DNA of 64,000 nt from Bactericera cockerelli. Lineage: Eukaryota > Arthropoda > Insecta > Hemiptera > Triozidae. A program made the translations under genes and the position numbers. The stretch is from NCBI GenBank assembly GCA_024516035.1, contig CM044959.1:22990884-23054883 (forward strand), in the 5' to 3' direction. This document shows, piece by piece, positions 33,121 through 44,219 of the stretch (within the stretch, counting starts at the first letter, position 1; every line of letters starts with the position of its first letter). The notes under the pieces are model-generated. The model worked only from the letters and a program-made list of their open reading frames with translations, did not search any database and was not told where the DNA came from.

Positions 33121-33893
33121 CTGAGGCACGAAGTGCAATGAACTCACAATAAAGTATTGATAGATGTTTATTGTTTTTTTTATAAAATAAAAAATTAATA
33201 TTAAATTAATGTTATGTAGTTTCTTCAAATATGTAGATGCTGGTAATCTATATTTTGTTCATCTAGCGGCAACAATCAAATGTTTGATTTCAACACCAAT
33301 CACATTTCTTTTTCATTGTTAATTCTGCTTTCACTTTGGAGAGCAAAGTTTTCATTTTACAGAACATCCATTCTCCAGAAAGTTCAGACATTCAACTGAA
33401 AACTCCTGAAAGAGAAAACTCTCAATACCTGACTTGTGGCAATGCTTCCTACCTTGTTGAATTACCATAAGCCCTCTTTGCTGAAAGTCAATGTTGAAAA
33501 TATAACTTTAAAATTTTGCAAGAAATATGGCAAGCCTATCAACTCAGCAACTTCAAGTAATTTGCCTTTATAACTTTTGAAGAAAATATTTTCATAAGAC
33601 TGATCTTATTGTAGAACTCCATTTGTCCTTGAATCTATTGATGTAAATATTTCTAACTTTACAATTTACTTTCCTCATCCTACAATAAGGAAAGTAATGG
33701 AAACTCCCAAAATTTTTCGTTGGACAGATTTCAGTGCCAAAACACGATATTAATCACAAACCGGCTAATTAATGTAACCTGACCCACTTGAGTTGGGCCA
33801 AAATGTTGCACTTAGTTTTTGCAGGGCATACCACTTTAGAAAAACAGGCTGGAACTCTACTACCTCTTGGGTGGCCTGGAAACGAGTTCTTTC
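33121..33893. other. Intergenic, no gene recognised
   Basis: AT-rich, without a supported frame. The block at 33665-33700 (actttcctcatcctacaata) is a dispersed repeat also seen near 4140. Confidence 0.45.
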
Positions 33894-34019
33894 CTCTTCT
33901 TCATGACTCATAGTCATACCTCATACCTCGCTCTATACTCTATATCTTCTCTAGCTATCTCTTTGACCTTACTCTCAAAAGCTTGGGAGATGAATCTAAG
34001 ACAAAATGTAGGTATTTAT
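33894..34019 (+). repeat. Direct repeat, copy 1 of 2
   Basis: About 125 bases (ctcttcttcatgactcatag to aaatgtaggtattta) repeated at 34646-34770 with what looks like a single substitution (ctcaaaagc versus ctcagaagc). The copies lie about 750 bases apart and are recent. No inverted ends or tail are seen. Confidence 0.9.
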
Positions 34020-34189
34020 AAATAAAGAATGAACAATATTATTGAATTCAAAAATTCCCTTACTCTCTCCTTTGACCTCTAATCCCGTCCATCCCTCTCT
34101 TTTTGTCATACCAGTATCCTTTTCGTCATTTTATTACAGTTTTTTATATCCCAATCTTATTCCATACCTATTTCCCTCTTTATCAATGT

Positions 34190-34251
34190 GTCTTTCTCTC
34201 ACTCACTCTGTCTATTTCTCTCTCTCTCTCTCTCTCTTTCCCCTCCCTCTC

Positions 34252-34288
<37 letters not shown>

Positions 34289-34312
34289 CTCTCTCTCACT
34301 CTCTCTCTCACT
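34190..34312 (+). repeat. CT microsatellite
   Basis: Mostly (CT)n with cccctccc interruptions. The frames across it are artefacts. Confidence 0.9.
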
Positions 34313-34564
34313 GAAATAGATCTTCATTTCACCCCATTCACCTGCAGTGCTGAACATTTCGTAAGAAATAAACTTGGCTGTGTAACATGCAGATCCCTAG
34401 GTGCAAATAAGTTAAGCAGTGGTGGAAATTACAGCACAGAGACTCTGAGTGTAAAGGGGCTCCGTGGAGCGTATTTCTAGAAACAGGATTTTTTTTTGCC
34501 TGCAGAGGAAAGAGGATAAGTAATATTAATTCTGCAAGCAGAGAGAAAAAGGAGAGCGCGAAAT

Positions 34565-34640
34565 GTGGAAGTAAGAGTTCCAAAACCATCCAACCTCAAC
34601 CATGAGGAAGGAGTTGACCAATGTCGACCCCAAGTATGGG
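34565..34640 (+). mobile_element. SINE tail fragment (family B extension)
   Basis: ccaacctcaaccatgaggaa and ggagttgaccaatgtcgacc match the far 3' block at 24430-24470. It stops where the second direct-repeat copy begins (34646). Confidence 0.55.
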
Positions 34641-34645
34641 AAAAA

Positions 34646-34770
34646 CTCTTCTTCATGACTCATAGTCATACCTCATACCTCGCTCTATACTCTATATCTT
34701 CTCTAGCTATCTCTTTGACCTTACTCTCAGAAGCTTGGGAGATGAATCTAAGACAAAATGTAGGTATTTA
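34646..34770 (+). repeat. Direct repeat, copy 2 of 2
   Basis: This is the near-identical partner of 33894-34019. It starts right after a SINE tail fragment, so the duplication may have been carried by a template switch or local segmental duplication. Confidence 0.9.
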
Positions 34771-35109
34771 ACCCCATCACAGAACGGGAAAAGAGCTAGT
34801 ACATTATACTAACGGAAAAGGGAAGATGGAAGTAAATCTATGAATTGTGTATTTCATCAATTGCTTACTCCCTCTCACCTCGGTACTCTGCAGTACTGCT
34901 GAATATTTCATCGCGCAAAAGTGTAAGAACCTTTTCGTACGCATAATTCAAGGGATGTGTCCCAAACTTGGTCCAAAACTTTATTTCAACATGCTAAGAA
35001 TTAAATTGGTTTCTTCATCTTTGCATGTCTCTTAAAATTCTTCATTCTTTTGATTATTATAGTTCTTCACACCTCGGCTAAGGTGTTTGATTTCAAAATA
35101 TTTTTTGTC

Positions 35110-35402
35110 TTTTTTTAAGATGAGTGTTTCACAGCCTCTTTTTATTTCGTAGCCATGAAACAGGAGCTACTGTATACGCTTGTGGTCTATGTTGTAGCTT
35201 GCCCATCTCGTAGTATGCCTCCCCTCTGATGGGCTAGAAGTGACACAATATTTCCCATTTAGGTGCTAGGTCAACACGAGCGTACAGAAGGTATCCCTTA
35301 CAAACAACTGTAACCAAATTTTGAATGTAACCCGAGACCTTAACCACTGACCTTAATCCGCATGACAAGCGAGTGCATAACCACTGAGCTAATCGCGCGC
35401 TC
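35110..35402 (-). mobile_element. tRNA-Gly-headed SINE (family A)
   Basis: The minus-strand head (gcgcgcgattagctcagtgg, atgcactcgcttgtcatgcg) and the whole body are as at 29700-29986. The B-box area is damaged by a short duplication (cgagaccttaaccactgacc). The short A-tail is at 35111-35116 as T. Confidence 0.82.
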
Positions 35403-36409
35403 TACATATATTTTGTAATGGGTTACTATCTGTCATGAGTTAACTATACAAGTATGCACCCTATGGTACTCACTAAAGAATATCATGTGTTTTCCAAGAA
35501 TACCATAACAAGAGAGGACAATCTCTCTGTTATATCTCCCAATTATAAAGCTAACAGAGCAATCTTATTTCTTTGTAAAGTACCTACTTTGAACAAGAAA
35601 AAGTATCCTGTGATAGCTTCCTTAGCAAGGACTTTTTTTTTGTTGTTTTTAGAAAAAATACCTTTCTTTCTTCCTCAGATCATGTTTCTCTTCCTTGTCG
35701 ATTTCATCTTCCATTACGTGTTCTTAGAAACCAAAGTATTAAGCCTCAGAAGGTCGCAGTCTCCTTTGCTTCCCATTTCTTAATCCAGTCCCTCGCTGTC
35801 TCTCTCCTTTCTCTTTATCCAGTCCCTCGCTCTCTCTCTCTCTCTCTCCTTTCTCTTTATCCAGTCTCCTTTCTCTCTCCACTCTTCCTCTTTTCTGACC
35901 TTGTGCGTGTGTCTCTTTCCATCCCAGAAAGCTCTTTGTTTATATTCTTTTTTTTTACCAACACTGCAAATATTCATGTTTTGCTAGTCATCATTCATCT
36001 TCGTTACAGAACTGTATAAATTGGGGTATACTGCACATTATATTACTGGGTACGGCTAAATCTAGGGCAACAGGCTACAAAGAGCATAAGAATACACGCT
36101 GGTTTATTATAAAGTTCCAACGGAGTTTTTCTTAGTTTATTTTTTGTATTTTTCTTTAAATACAAAGAAATACACAGCAAGTATTTAGAGAGAAAACGTT
36201 GACTTTTGGAGCGTTTTAAATTAAAAGTCAACGAAAGTTTTGAACTTTTAGTAAAATTAGACACATAGCTCTCAGCTCTGAAGAGGACTCCTTAGACATG
36301 ATTCTTGACGCATACATATCTTGTGACTTTGTAAGCAAAGAACAAAATTGGTGACTTGAATTTTTCTCTTTTGTGTTATTTCAAAAGAATCATTAGCCCT
36401 TGAATACAA
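35403..36409. other. Intergenic with CT-rich tandem blocks
   Basis: At 35785-35885 the block tccagtccctcgctctctct is repeated, with cctttctctttatccagt between. A 109-codon frame at 35454-35783 has no recognised domain. Nothing else is supported. Confidence 0.5.
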
Positions 36410-36605
36410 CAGGTTTCGTCAAATTATTGAAGTTAAGTAACGTCCAGAGAGGTTTTAGGACTTTAATGGGTGACCAGTTCAATTAAAATCCTCGTGATGC
36501 TGGTTACTTTCGACCCCACATAAAGCTGGTTGCAGTTAATGTGGGTAGCTGGATTGTGCGTTTCAAGTGAATACGAGGGTAAAACCTCTAATTGAATGAT
36601 CCAGA
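36410..36605 (+). mobile_element. Old 5S-headed SINE copy
   Basis: gaagttaagtaacgtccaga, gaggtttt, atgggtgacc, cctcgtgatgctgg, gttaatgtgggtagctgg and gaatacgagggtaaaacctc follow the 5S-SINE order with roughly a quarter of positions changed. The first 40 bases of the head are lost. Confidence 0.75.
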
Positions 36606-37689
36606 TCTGAAATATGATTCAAGAGGTTCTATCATACATTCACTGGAAATTCACAAGCTCTAGCTCGGTCCAAGAAGCATCACGGGGGTTCGAATATAGG
36701 TGGTTATCCACCAAATTCTAACTGTAAGTATGTAGATAATTATTTAACGGATTATTACAGAATGATAATAATAACACTCTTTAGTGGAAAGAAACCACCA
36801 GGCGAGGTTAATGCTCAAACCATTTTCTACCACATAACCCTCAGGGTCTTATCATTGTGTGGTCGTGGTCACAAACTCAAAAATGAAAGTGGGTTCTGAA
36901 ATAAAAATTACAGTAGATACTAAGTAACTACGTATAAACGTACCCTGTTCATTTTTAATCCAGACAGGAAAATAGACTGTGTAGAAATGTATATATTTTC
37001 ATATTATATCTATCAACTCTCTTTGGTGACATAAACCCGCTGAGTCAGTCTATCCTGTGGCCATTTATCTAAATTTTAAGTTAACATTATGAAAATTGAA
37101 TACACTGAATAATCTGGATATACTGTAACAAAAATACTTACTGGATGCGAGGATATCCACTCTTGAAGGTACCCTATGAGTAATTATTTAATCCATCATG
37201 GGTTTTTGGATTTTATCCAACGTAAAAGTGTTCACTTACCTGTAACAAGAAGAAAAATAATTATGTAATTACAACCTTGCATTTGAATTATATATATTTA
37301 TTTAAAAGTACATAAAACAATTATAAAATTATAGATTGTAGACTTCTACAAACTCAGCTGAGGGAAGAGGACTAAAGTTTAGTTTTGAAAGTATTAAAAT
37401 GTAGCGGTTGTTGATTCGTACGCCTTGCCACTACATCCAGGACATAGATAATAGGAAGACAGCTGGGTTTCAAAACCAAGCTTTCCGTTTCTTACTTTAT
37501 ATTTCCTCTCACGTTTTTTAATCTCCCCTCCTCCTTCATCCTCCTACTCTCCTTCCTCCTCATCTTATCTTCTTCTTCCAGATCTCCCTCCCCCCTGCCT
37601 TCTGCCTCTTGCGCTCCGAGATATCAAAGGCTTGAGTCCCTCAAGTGGGGACAGGAAAGCACAACAATAATATTACCTATTTGTACCTT
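36606..37689. other. Intergenic with a repeated SINE body fragment
   Basis: At 36785-36890 the block accaccaggcgaggttaatg, aaccctcagggtcttatcat, gtggtcacaaactcaaa recurs at 48640-48725. No gene is supported in the rest. Confidence 0.5.
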
Positions 37690-37930
37690 TCACGTTTCCT
37701 CTCTCTTTCTCTCTTTTCCCTTTAAACATTCTCCTCTCTTTTCCCTTTAAACATTCTCCTCTCTCTTTATCTTTTTCCCTTTTAACATTCTCCTCGCTCT
37801 TTCTCTCCTTTCCCTTTCAACATTATCCTCTCTCTTTATCTTTTTTCTTTAAACATTCTCCTCTCTCTTTCTCTCTTTTCCATTTAAACATTCTCCTCTC
37901 TCTTTCTCTTTTTTCCCTTTCAACATTTCC
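37690..37930 (+). repeat. Pyrimidine-rich tandem repeat of about 35-40 bp
   Basis: The block ctctctttctctcttttccc, then tttaaacattctcct, is repeated about six times with small changes. Confidence 0.85.
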
Positions 37931-38059
37931 CTTTGTGCTGTCACTTTCTGTTCTTTCCCTGAAATATCATTCCATCTTTTTATTTCTCTACAAGTTCACA
38001 CTTTTCTTATACTAATCAGCAGAATGTGATCGCTTAGACATAGACAAGACATGTTATGC

Positions 38060-38130
38060 TACCAGTACAAAAGTACACTTTCGCGCTCGGCTGCCCTCGC
38101 CTTGTCTGCGAGTGTGTACTGGCAGCATTA
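38060..38130. repeat. GC-rich CpG hairpin module, copy 2
   Basis: agtacactttcgcgctcggc, tgccctcgccttg and cgagtgtgtactggcagcat are the inverse of the module at 9734-9780, with the flanking gtactggcagcatta block also shared. It may be one end of an unrecognised element. Confidence 0.55.
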
Positions 38131-38204
38131 CTGTACTGAACCCTGAGCCTAAGGCAATGGCTTTTCTAGTTTACTCTTACTCTCTGTTTACTCTTACTTC
38201 ACAC

Positions 38205-38620
<416 letters not shown>

Positions 38621-38751
38621 TATTATACAATGTACTATTATTTTTACTTTCCATTCATTGTATATTGTCATTGTATATTATTTTGTACAACTTATAAGTC
38701 TTATAACTCTTGTTATGTAAATATATAAATAAATAAATAGTTCCCAGTAAA

Positions 38752-38913
38752 CCGTTCCAGAAACACTCTCAAAATCCCCGAATCTCCTTTTCAACGAACA
38801 AACAACTCACTTTGGCTGGTTATTGCGTTCAAATTAACCAATCAGAGTGCATTGTGTGACGGTTGAAACGGAGATTTGGGGATTTTGTGAGTGGAGAGTA
38901 TTTCTGGAACGGG
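38752..38913. mobile_element. Small MITE
   Basis: Inverted arms of about 45 bases: ccgttccagaaacactctca on the left against the inverse of gagagtatttctggaacggg on the right, continuing through aaaatccccgaatctcc and its inverse. The centre has accaatcagag, a CCAAT-like word. Confidence 0.75.
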
Positions 38914-41684
38914 CTTCAGGTATGCTTTTATTTCTTTACATATCATAATATATGTACATATCCTCTCATGTTCTTGTGTAAAGTATGATAACTGTACCCA
39001 CTGCTTCGGTTCATAGTAGCTCACGAGGCAAAGTAAAATTTTATTTAATTGTTTCCTATACCAGAATTAAATTAAACTTTTGTCTGCTTTCCAAAATGCC
39101 ATGAACGTTTATTTCTCTTCGCAAAAAATAACACCTAATGGGAAAAAGTACAATAAATTAACTTCTAACCGTTCCCACCCACAGATACAGTTCATTTCAA
39201 AGTTTCTGCTGCAATAATTCTCTTTTTATATTACAAATAGAAGAGGCAGAGAAGGGAGTGTGCCTCTCACTCTCTCCCATCCCTTCATTCACACTCTCTT
39301 CTGTATGTAAATTTTTCATTATTTCTCTTCTCTTTCATTCCAGTTTTCTCTTCACTGCTTTTTAACTTTTATGACCGATCCCTTTTCCTTATGAACAATA
39401 ACCATAAAGTCCATAAACACATTTGAAAACATAGCCCTTTTAAATTATCAATCATATAATGTTCCCCCTTCAACAACAACAAAAATGTTCCCCCGTTCTT
39501 TGAATTATGAATGAACTTCTTCGGGAAAATTGATTGATCACCATTCTAAAAAAAATCCTGTGAAATGCTAAAAGCTCTAAAAACACTCCAAAATTACGAC
39601 GGAAAAATTAAATGCTCATTAAAGAATGAAAAATTAAGAGTCGTAAAGTAAGACAATAGGCTTGTTTTTTCTACTGATCCAGGGAAATCTGTTTGTATAA
39701 AGTTTCGCAATCGAGGTTCCCCTGTTTTGTGGTACGATGGTTCCCCACTTTCCTTTGTTGACAAAACCAAATTTTAAGGATCATAAGAACATGAAGAACA
39801 TCAGTTAGGTAAATCATAAAAACATCAGTTATTCTTAATTGTGAATTTGTCCCTTATATTAGACCCTTTTCTCCTTGGTCACCTGACTTACCTAAATTTG
39901 ATGAAACCAACTCAAAGAAAAAAAAAAAAAAAAGAGTAAGCTTTGTGTAAAATAGATCAATGCTGCTTAACATTTCATGTTACTTTCCAAGGAGAACACC
40001 AAATGTGAAGACAATTCGAAATTGTCTTCAGTTGTCCTTGAATCAACCAATCAGAGTTGAGTATTTCCAAGTAGGTATCATGAAATATTAGGCAAGAACT
40101 ATATCTATGTAATATGCTACTGAGGACAGTCTTCAGTTGTATTCAGTTTACATTATCTATACGACCTCATACGAAATGTCACGAAGCCACATACCATGTG
40201 CGATGTCATGTGTTTTTGATATTAACATTGTTGCCAGTAGCATTATGCCAGACCTAGGAAACCAGTCAATGATTTAGCCTCCCATATCTAGCACAATCTT
40301 GTAATATTAAAAAAAAAATAATAATAATAATAATAACGTAGGCGCTAGGAAAGCAGGATTTTGTGTCAGGAATTTTGGATATTATTTCTCATTTTTTGGC
40401 TTCTAGTTTTGTACATAGTTCCTAAACGATAGCCAATACCAATAAATTTTAATTATATTTTATGTATCTTGTCAACTATATGTAGTATTAAAAAGGACAT
40501 CTCGATTGAAGTCAAATCTCGGAAATAATTATTTAATGTAGGTACCGAAATTGAGCCAAATAAGATAATCTGGTATCTAGTTGTTCCAAGAAGTTTTTAA
40601 ATAGGGACAATGGTGGTCCTGTTTAAGATCCTGACTATGGAACCACTTTAAAAAAAATCATGAAATTAGACGTGTTGAAATGAAATTCTCAAGAGAAAAT
40701 TCTGTTCAGGCGGTGTAGTATTATTTTTTTAAATAAATAAATACGTCTTACATGATTTGAGGGATTTCTTTAAATTTAAAATATAACCCTTGAAGTTTGT
40801 AGAAATTTAGCAATGAAATTAACTTGGCAACATTGTATCTCTTATCTTTAGAATGTAAACAAAACTTGTCGCGCACTTTTTAAATTTTATTAGACCATTT
40901 TCAAATCTTTTCAACGGTAATCAAGTGACTTTTAATTGGTGTAACTAGTTAATAAAGTTATTTCCCAGTATTTGATACAGGATAGAAACATTATTCCTAC
41001 CTGATCTGACCTGTGCTTTTCATAATAAGTTGAATATGAAGTAGCTATGTACTTCTTTCAGTGTCAGAAATAACATTATAATTATGCAGGTTGCATGTAG
41101 CTAAGCACACAGCTTCCAGTGAAGTACTTAAAATTATAAGGCAATATCTGTGTTTTTCTTAAATACCTAGTCATTTAAACATCAATGGTAACACAAATTT
41201 AAGCTGATTTTATATTTGTAGTAAGTATGTTTTCTTAGATTTATTTTGTAATCTGGTGGTGGATTTTCTTCCAGTTTTGGATTGTAATTTTTAGTCTTCA
41301 ACTAACTTTCTTTCCTTCCTAGTTCTAACTACTGAGGTATAATCCTAATATTTTTATTTTAATTCCTTTTTACCAACTTTTAGTTAATATTTTTTATTAA
41401 GATGAATAAATATTTTTTATTAAGATGAATAATTAATAACAATATTTCAAAGAAACAATGAGATCCCCAGAAAATCATGGGGTTCAAACATTAAAAGTAA
41501 CCCCATTCAGATTAAGAAGTAATGAGGATAAGAAAGATATTATGATTACTGGATCTCCAATTTCTCCAATTACTATAACCACCACTAAAAAAGTAAAGCA
41601 AATGCCTGCCCCACAGCCATACAGTTCAAGCCTGAATGGCTTATGAAAAATGAATGGCTGTGTACCAGCTCAAGTGTTGACAAA
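38914..41684. other. Intergenic, small inverted repeats only
   Basis: At 39971-40088, weak inverted ends (catttcatgttactttccaa against the inverse of ttggaaatactc/atcatgaaat) surround a perfect 10-bp hairpin at 40008-40030. This is possibly a MITE of about 118 bp. An AAT run lies at about 40310-40336. No gene is supported in the rest. Confidence 0.45.
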
Positions 41685-41955
41685 TTGTTCTGCTGGCCTT
41701 GTTTATTTATTAAGTACACATGGTGACCTGGGTTCGATTCCCAGCGGGGGAGGATTTTTTCTGCTCTGTATTTGGATGTTCGGGGTCCACTCATACCTCG
41801 TGAGGAAAAATGAGTAGCTGCTTTAATGTGAAGCAGCGACCAGTGGCAGAATCTTAGGCAAAAAAATAATACAAGATATTGTAAATTAATGTGGTAAAGT
41901 CCTATGATTCTGCGCTACCCACTAAAATTGTGACATAATAACACAAAGAAAAAGC
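41685..41955 (+). mobile_element. tRNA-derived SINE (family C), well preserved
   Basis: tggtgacctgggttcgattc, cagcggggg, ttttttctgctctgtatttg, gatgttcggggtccactcat, cctcgtgaggaaaaatgagt, gaagcagcgaccagtggc and cactaaaattgtgacataat appear in order. The start of the head is degenerate. Confidence 0.8.
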
Positions 41956-42139
41956 ATATTAAGTACCAAGTGTTCTCCAAAAAAAGTACCTATAAAAACT
42001 TATATGATGCAAAACTGGTATGAGAGAAAATCATGCTCTGCAGGGAAACAGCCATAACTTACAATGGGCTGTGTTTATGAGACCATAAGAACTAAGATCT
42101 GATAAATTAATAATTTTTTTTTTCAATACTTCTGGGTAT

Positions 42140-42425
42140 AATTTGTCTTCACCTAGTCTTGAAGTCAGGAGCCGCCACTGCTTTCAACAAAATTTTAAGA
42201 ACCTGATGTATTCCAAATACAAAGACTTCATTCAGTGTTACACTGATGGATCTAAATCTGCTAATAGTGCCATCTGTGCCTATAGTATTGTTTCTTCATT
42301 TAAACTGAATAAAGTTAACTCTAATTGCTCATGCGAATTAATAGCTATGTCTTGATCATTTGATTTACCTACCTGGCACGAAATTTTTGATTATATCTGA
42401 TTCTAAAAGTTCACTATGTTCTTTG
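42140..42425 (+). pseudogene. LINE RNase H-domain fragment
   Basis: The frame reads FIQCYTDGSKSANSAICAYS, then a CELIAMS region, where it breaks. In another frame IISDSKSSLCSLS follows. YTDGSKS and DSKSSL are the first and later acidic motifs of the RNase H domain found at the C-terminal side of some LINE polymerases. The frameshift near 42355 and the missing flanks make it dead. It stops at a T-run which begins the minus-strand retrotransposon 3' end. Confidence 0.7.
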
Positions 42426-42428
42426 TCA

Positions 42429-42600
42429 ATTTTTTTTTTTTTATACACTTTAGTAATAGGACATATTAATTACAACAACAATTAATTACAAATTAGAATA
42501 CAATATAATAGAAGGAAAAAAATAAAGAAAAAATAAATAAATATATACATAATATATGTCCTAACTAAAGGGCGGGGTTATTGCCTTAGGCAATCTCTTC
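42429..42600 (-). mobile_element. Non-LTR retrotransposon 3' end (copy 2)
   Basis: Minus strand: gattgcctaaggcaataacc, gccctttagttaggacatat, about 120 bases of A/T-rich UTR and an A-run (T at 42430-42441). It matches 27250-27470 and 63760-63940. Confidence 0.68.
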
Positions 42601-42641
42601 CACCCAACCCTTATGATTTTAATAATCATAAGGGTTGGGTG
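42601..42641. repeat. Perfect 18-bp hairpin
   Basis: cacccaacccttatgatt is exactly inverted around ttaat. It begins where the retrotransposon 3' end is expected to continue, so it may have been made by a fold-back template switch. Confidence 0.85.
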
Positions 42642-43049
42642 TTATAATAATTTAATGATTTTAATAATCCTATTATGTCAAAAATTTATAATGTTTGGCG
42701 AAAACTTCAATTGGTGGCAAAACCACCTCTATTCTGTGGTGCGGATGTGGTTCATGAGTTTTCTAATAAAAATAGGTGTTACCTCTACGTATTCCCGAAA
42801 AAAAAGACCGAGAAAAAACCCGAATAAAAAACATTAGTTACCAATAAATTATTTTGTATTAGCTAGAGGGATAGTAAAAAAAGTAAATATTATCTACTTC
42901 AAAAGAAATAAAGTTAAACGACGCCACTGGTAAAAGTCAAATTCAGACGACGCCACTGGTCTGGTTCGAAAGTTTCTAAATTTGGCGTGAGAAAGTTGCA
43001 ACCAAACAGTTCTCAGGGACCCTTCCTTATCTAACTTCTACCTGCCACC
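42642..43049. other. Intergenic, no gene recognised
   Basis: gacgccactggt is duplicated at 42918 and 42947. No coding signal is supported. Confidence 0.4.
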
Positions 43050-43582
43050 CGATCGTTTGACCAATCAGAATCGAGGAAAATTTAGACGCTAGCCATGAAA
43101 ATCACTTTGTATTCAGTTTGGTTTGGTCTTTCTTGTGTTAATGTCGTCGCGTCAGTGCGTTCTTCAGCTTTCGATTTTTATCTTTTTAGTGTAAAGTGCT
43201 TTGTAACTCACACAATTAGGGTTCGTTTATGATTTATTTATTCGGATTGTTCTTGATTTCGTTGGGTTAAACATACGTTCTGACTTGAGAAGTCTCCGAT
43301 CAGATGTAATATATTAAATTTAAATACCATTTCTTACTGCGCATGCAGAACATACATAATCGAAACCACACACAATTTTTCGGCCGCCGGAAATATAAAA
43401 ATACAGACAAACAGTGCTCAACAGGTGATTTTAATTCTAGGGCTTTCCGCTGTACGATAAAACTGTTATAGATACCTGAGCGTAGAATATTACCGACCGT
43501 TTAAGCGAAACACGGGAGAACCAGCTAATTTATGTTAGCGGTTGTTTTAAATTGCGCAGCACGTCAGTTCTACATAGCCAGG
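43050..43582 (+). promoter_or_regulatory. Candidate promoter and non-coding first exon
   Basis: Less AT-rich than the surroundings, with CpGs. gaccaatcagaatc (43057-43070) contains a CCAAT box. tattcagt and cgcgtcagtgcg have insect Inr-like TCAGT. ctgcgcatgcag (43337-43348) is close to the NRF1 palindrome. A consensus 5' splice site, cag|gtaagag, lies at 43580-43587. Together this suggests a housekeeping-type start with an untranslated exon spliced to exons outside this window. No matching coding exon can be seen downstream. Confidence 0.33.
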
Positions 43583-43657
43583 TAAGAGTTCTTATTTGTT
43601 TCTATCATTGTATAAAAATATACTTACTCGGTTATGGGCACAATGTTCTACCCCCCA

Positions 43658-43779
43658 GGGCCGAGTTATAAAACATGATTGAATTTAAGATAAGACAGAC
43701 AGACTGTCCCTCCAGTTGAAACTCCGACTTGAGGGAGATTCTTTTATCTCAAATTTAATCCTGGATTATAATTCGGCCC
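43658..43779. mobile_element. MITE family G, copy 1
   Basis: A 122-bp element: gggccgagttataaaacatg on the left, inverse of aatcctggattataattcggccc on the right. The core is aactccgacttgagggaga. Copies at 45955, 50784 and 30994. Confidence 0.78.
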
Positions 43780-43854
43780 TTTTAGAGTAAATTTCACTTT
43801 GTTGACATTTTTTTTTTTTTTTTTTTTCATATCTCCATTGCCTTTATCCCAAAT

Positions 43855-44165
43855 TAGATAATGTTGCTATTGGGGTCGGTCTTGTTCAACCTCATGGTTG
43901 AGATTGGTAAAGTGGAGCACATTTTTTCATCATGATGTCTTTCCTAATGCCAACGATTCTATTTAGTTTTATCGTCCTCGGTTAGGACGGGGGTGTTACT
44001 CATGCTTCAGTGTTGCATGCTGCATGTACCCAGGCTGGGTCAGGTTAATGTGGGCAGCTGGTACGATTCCCAGCGAATGGAAGTGAAACCCCCGTCCTGA
44101 CTACCTATCTCAATCAGGACGAATCCAATAGAATCAACTGGTCACAATAGATCTAATTAGGTGTT
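43855..44165. mobile_element. Inverted pair of family B SINE pieces
   Basis: The minus part, 43865-43990, has ggggtcggtcttgttcaacc, ctttcctaatgccaacgatt. The plus part, 44025-44165, has cccaggctgggtcaggttaa, cagcgaatggaagtgaaacc, atcaactggtcacaat. The two parts face each other around atgcttcagtgttgcatg. Confidence 0.65.
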
Positions 44166-44219
44166 AATTGTCAGGGTTTCACTGAAAACCCTGCTACCAG
44201 ATCAGATAATACACTATTA

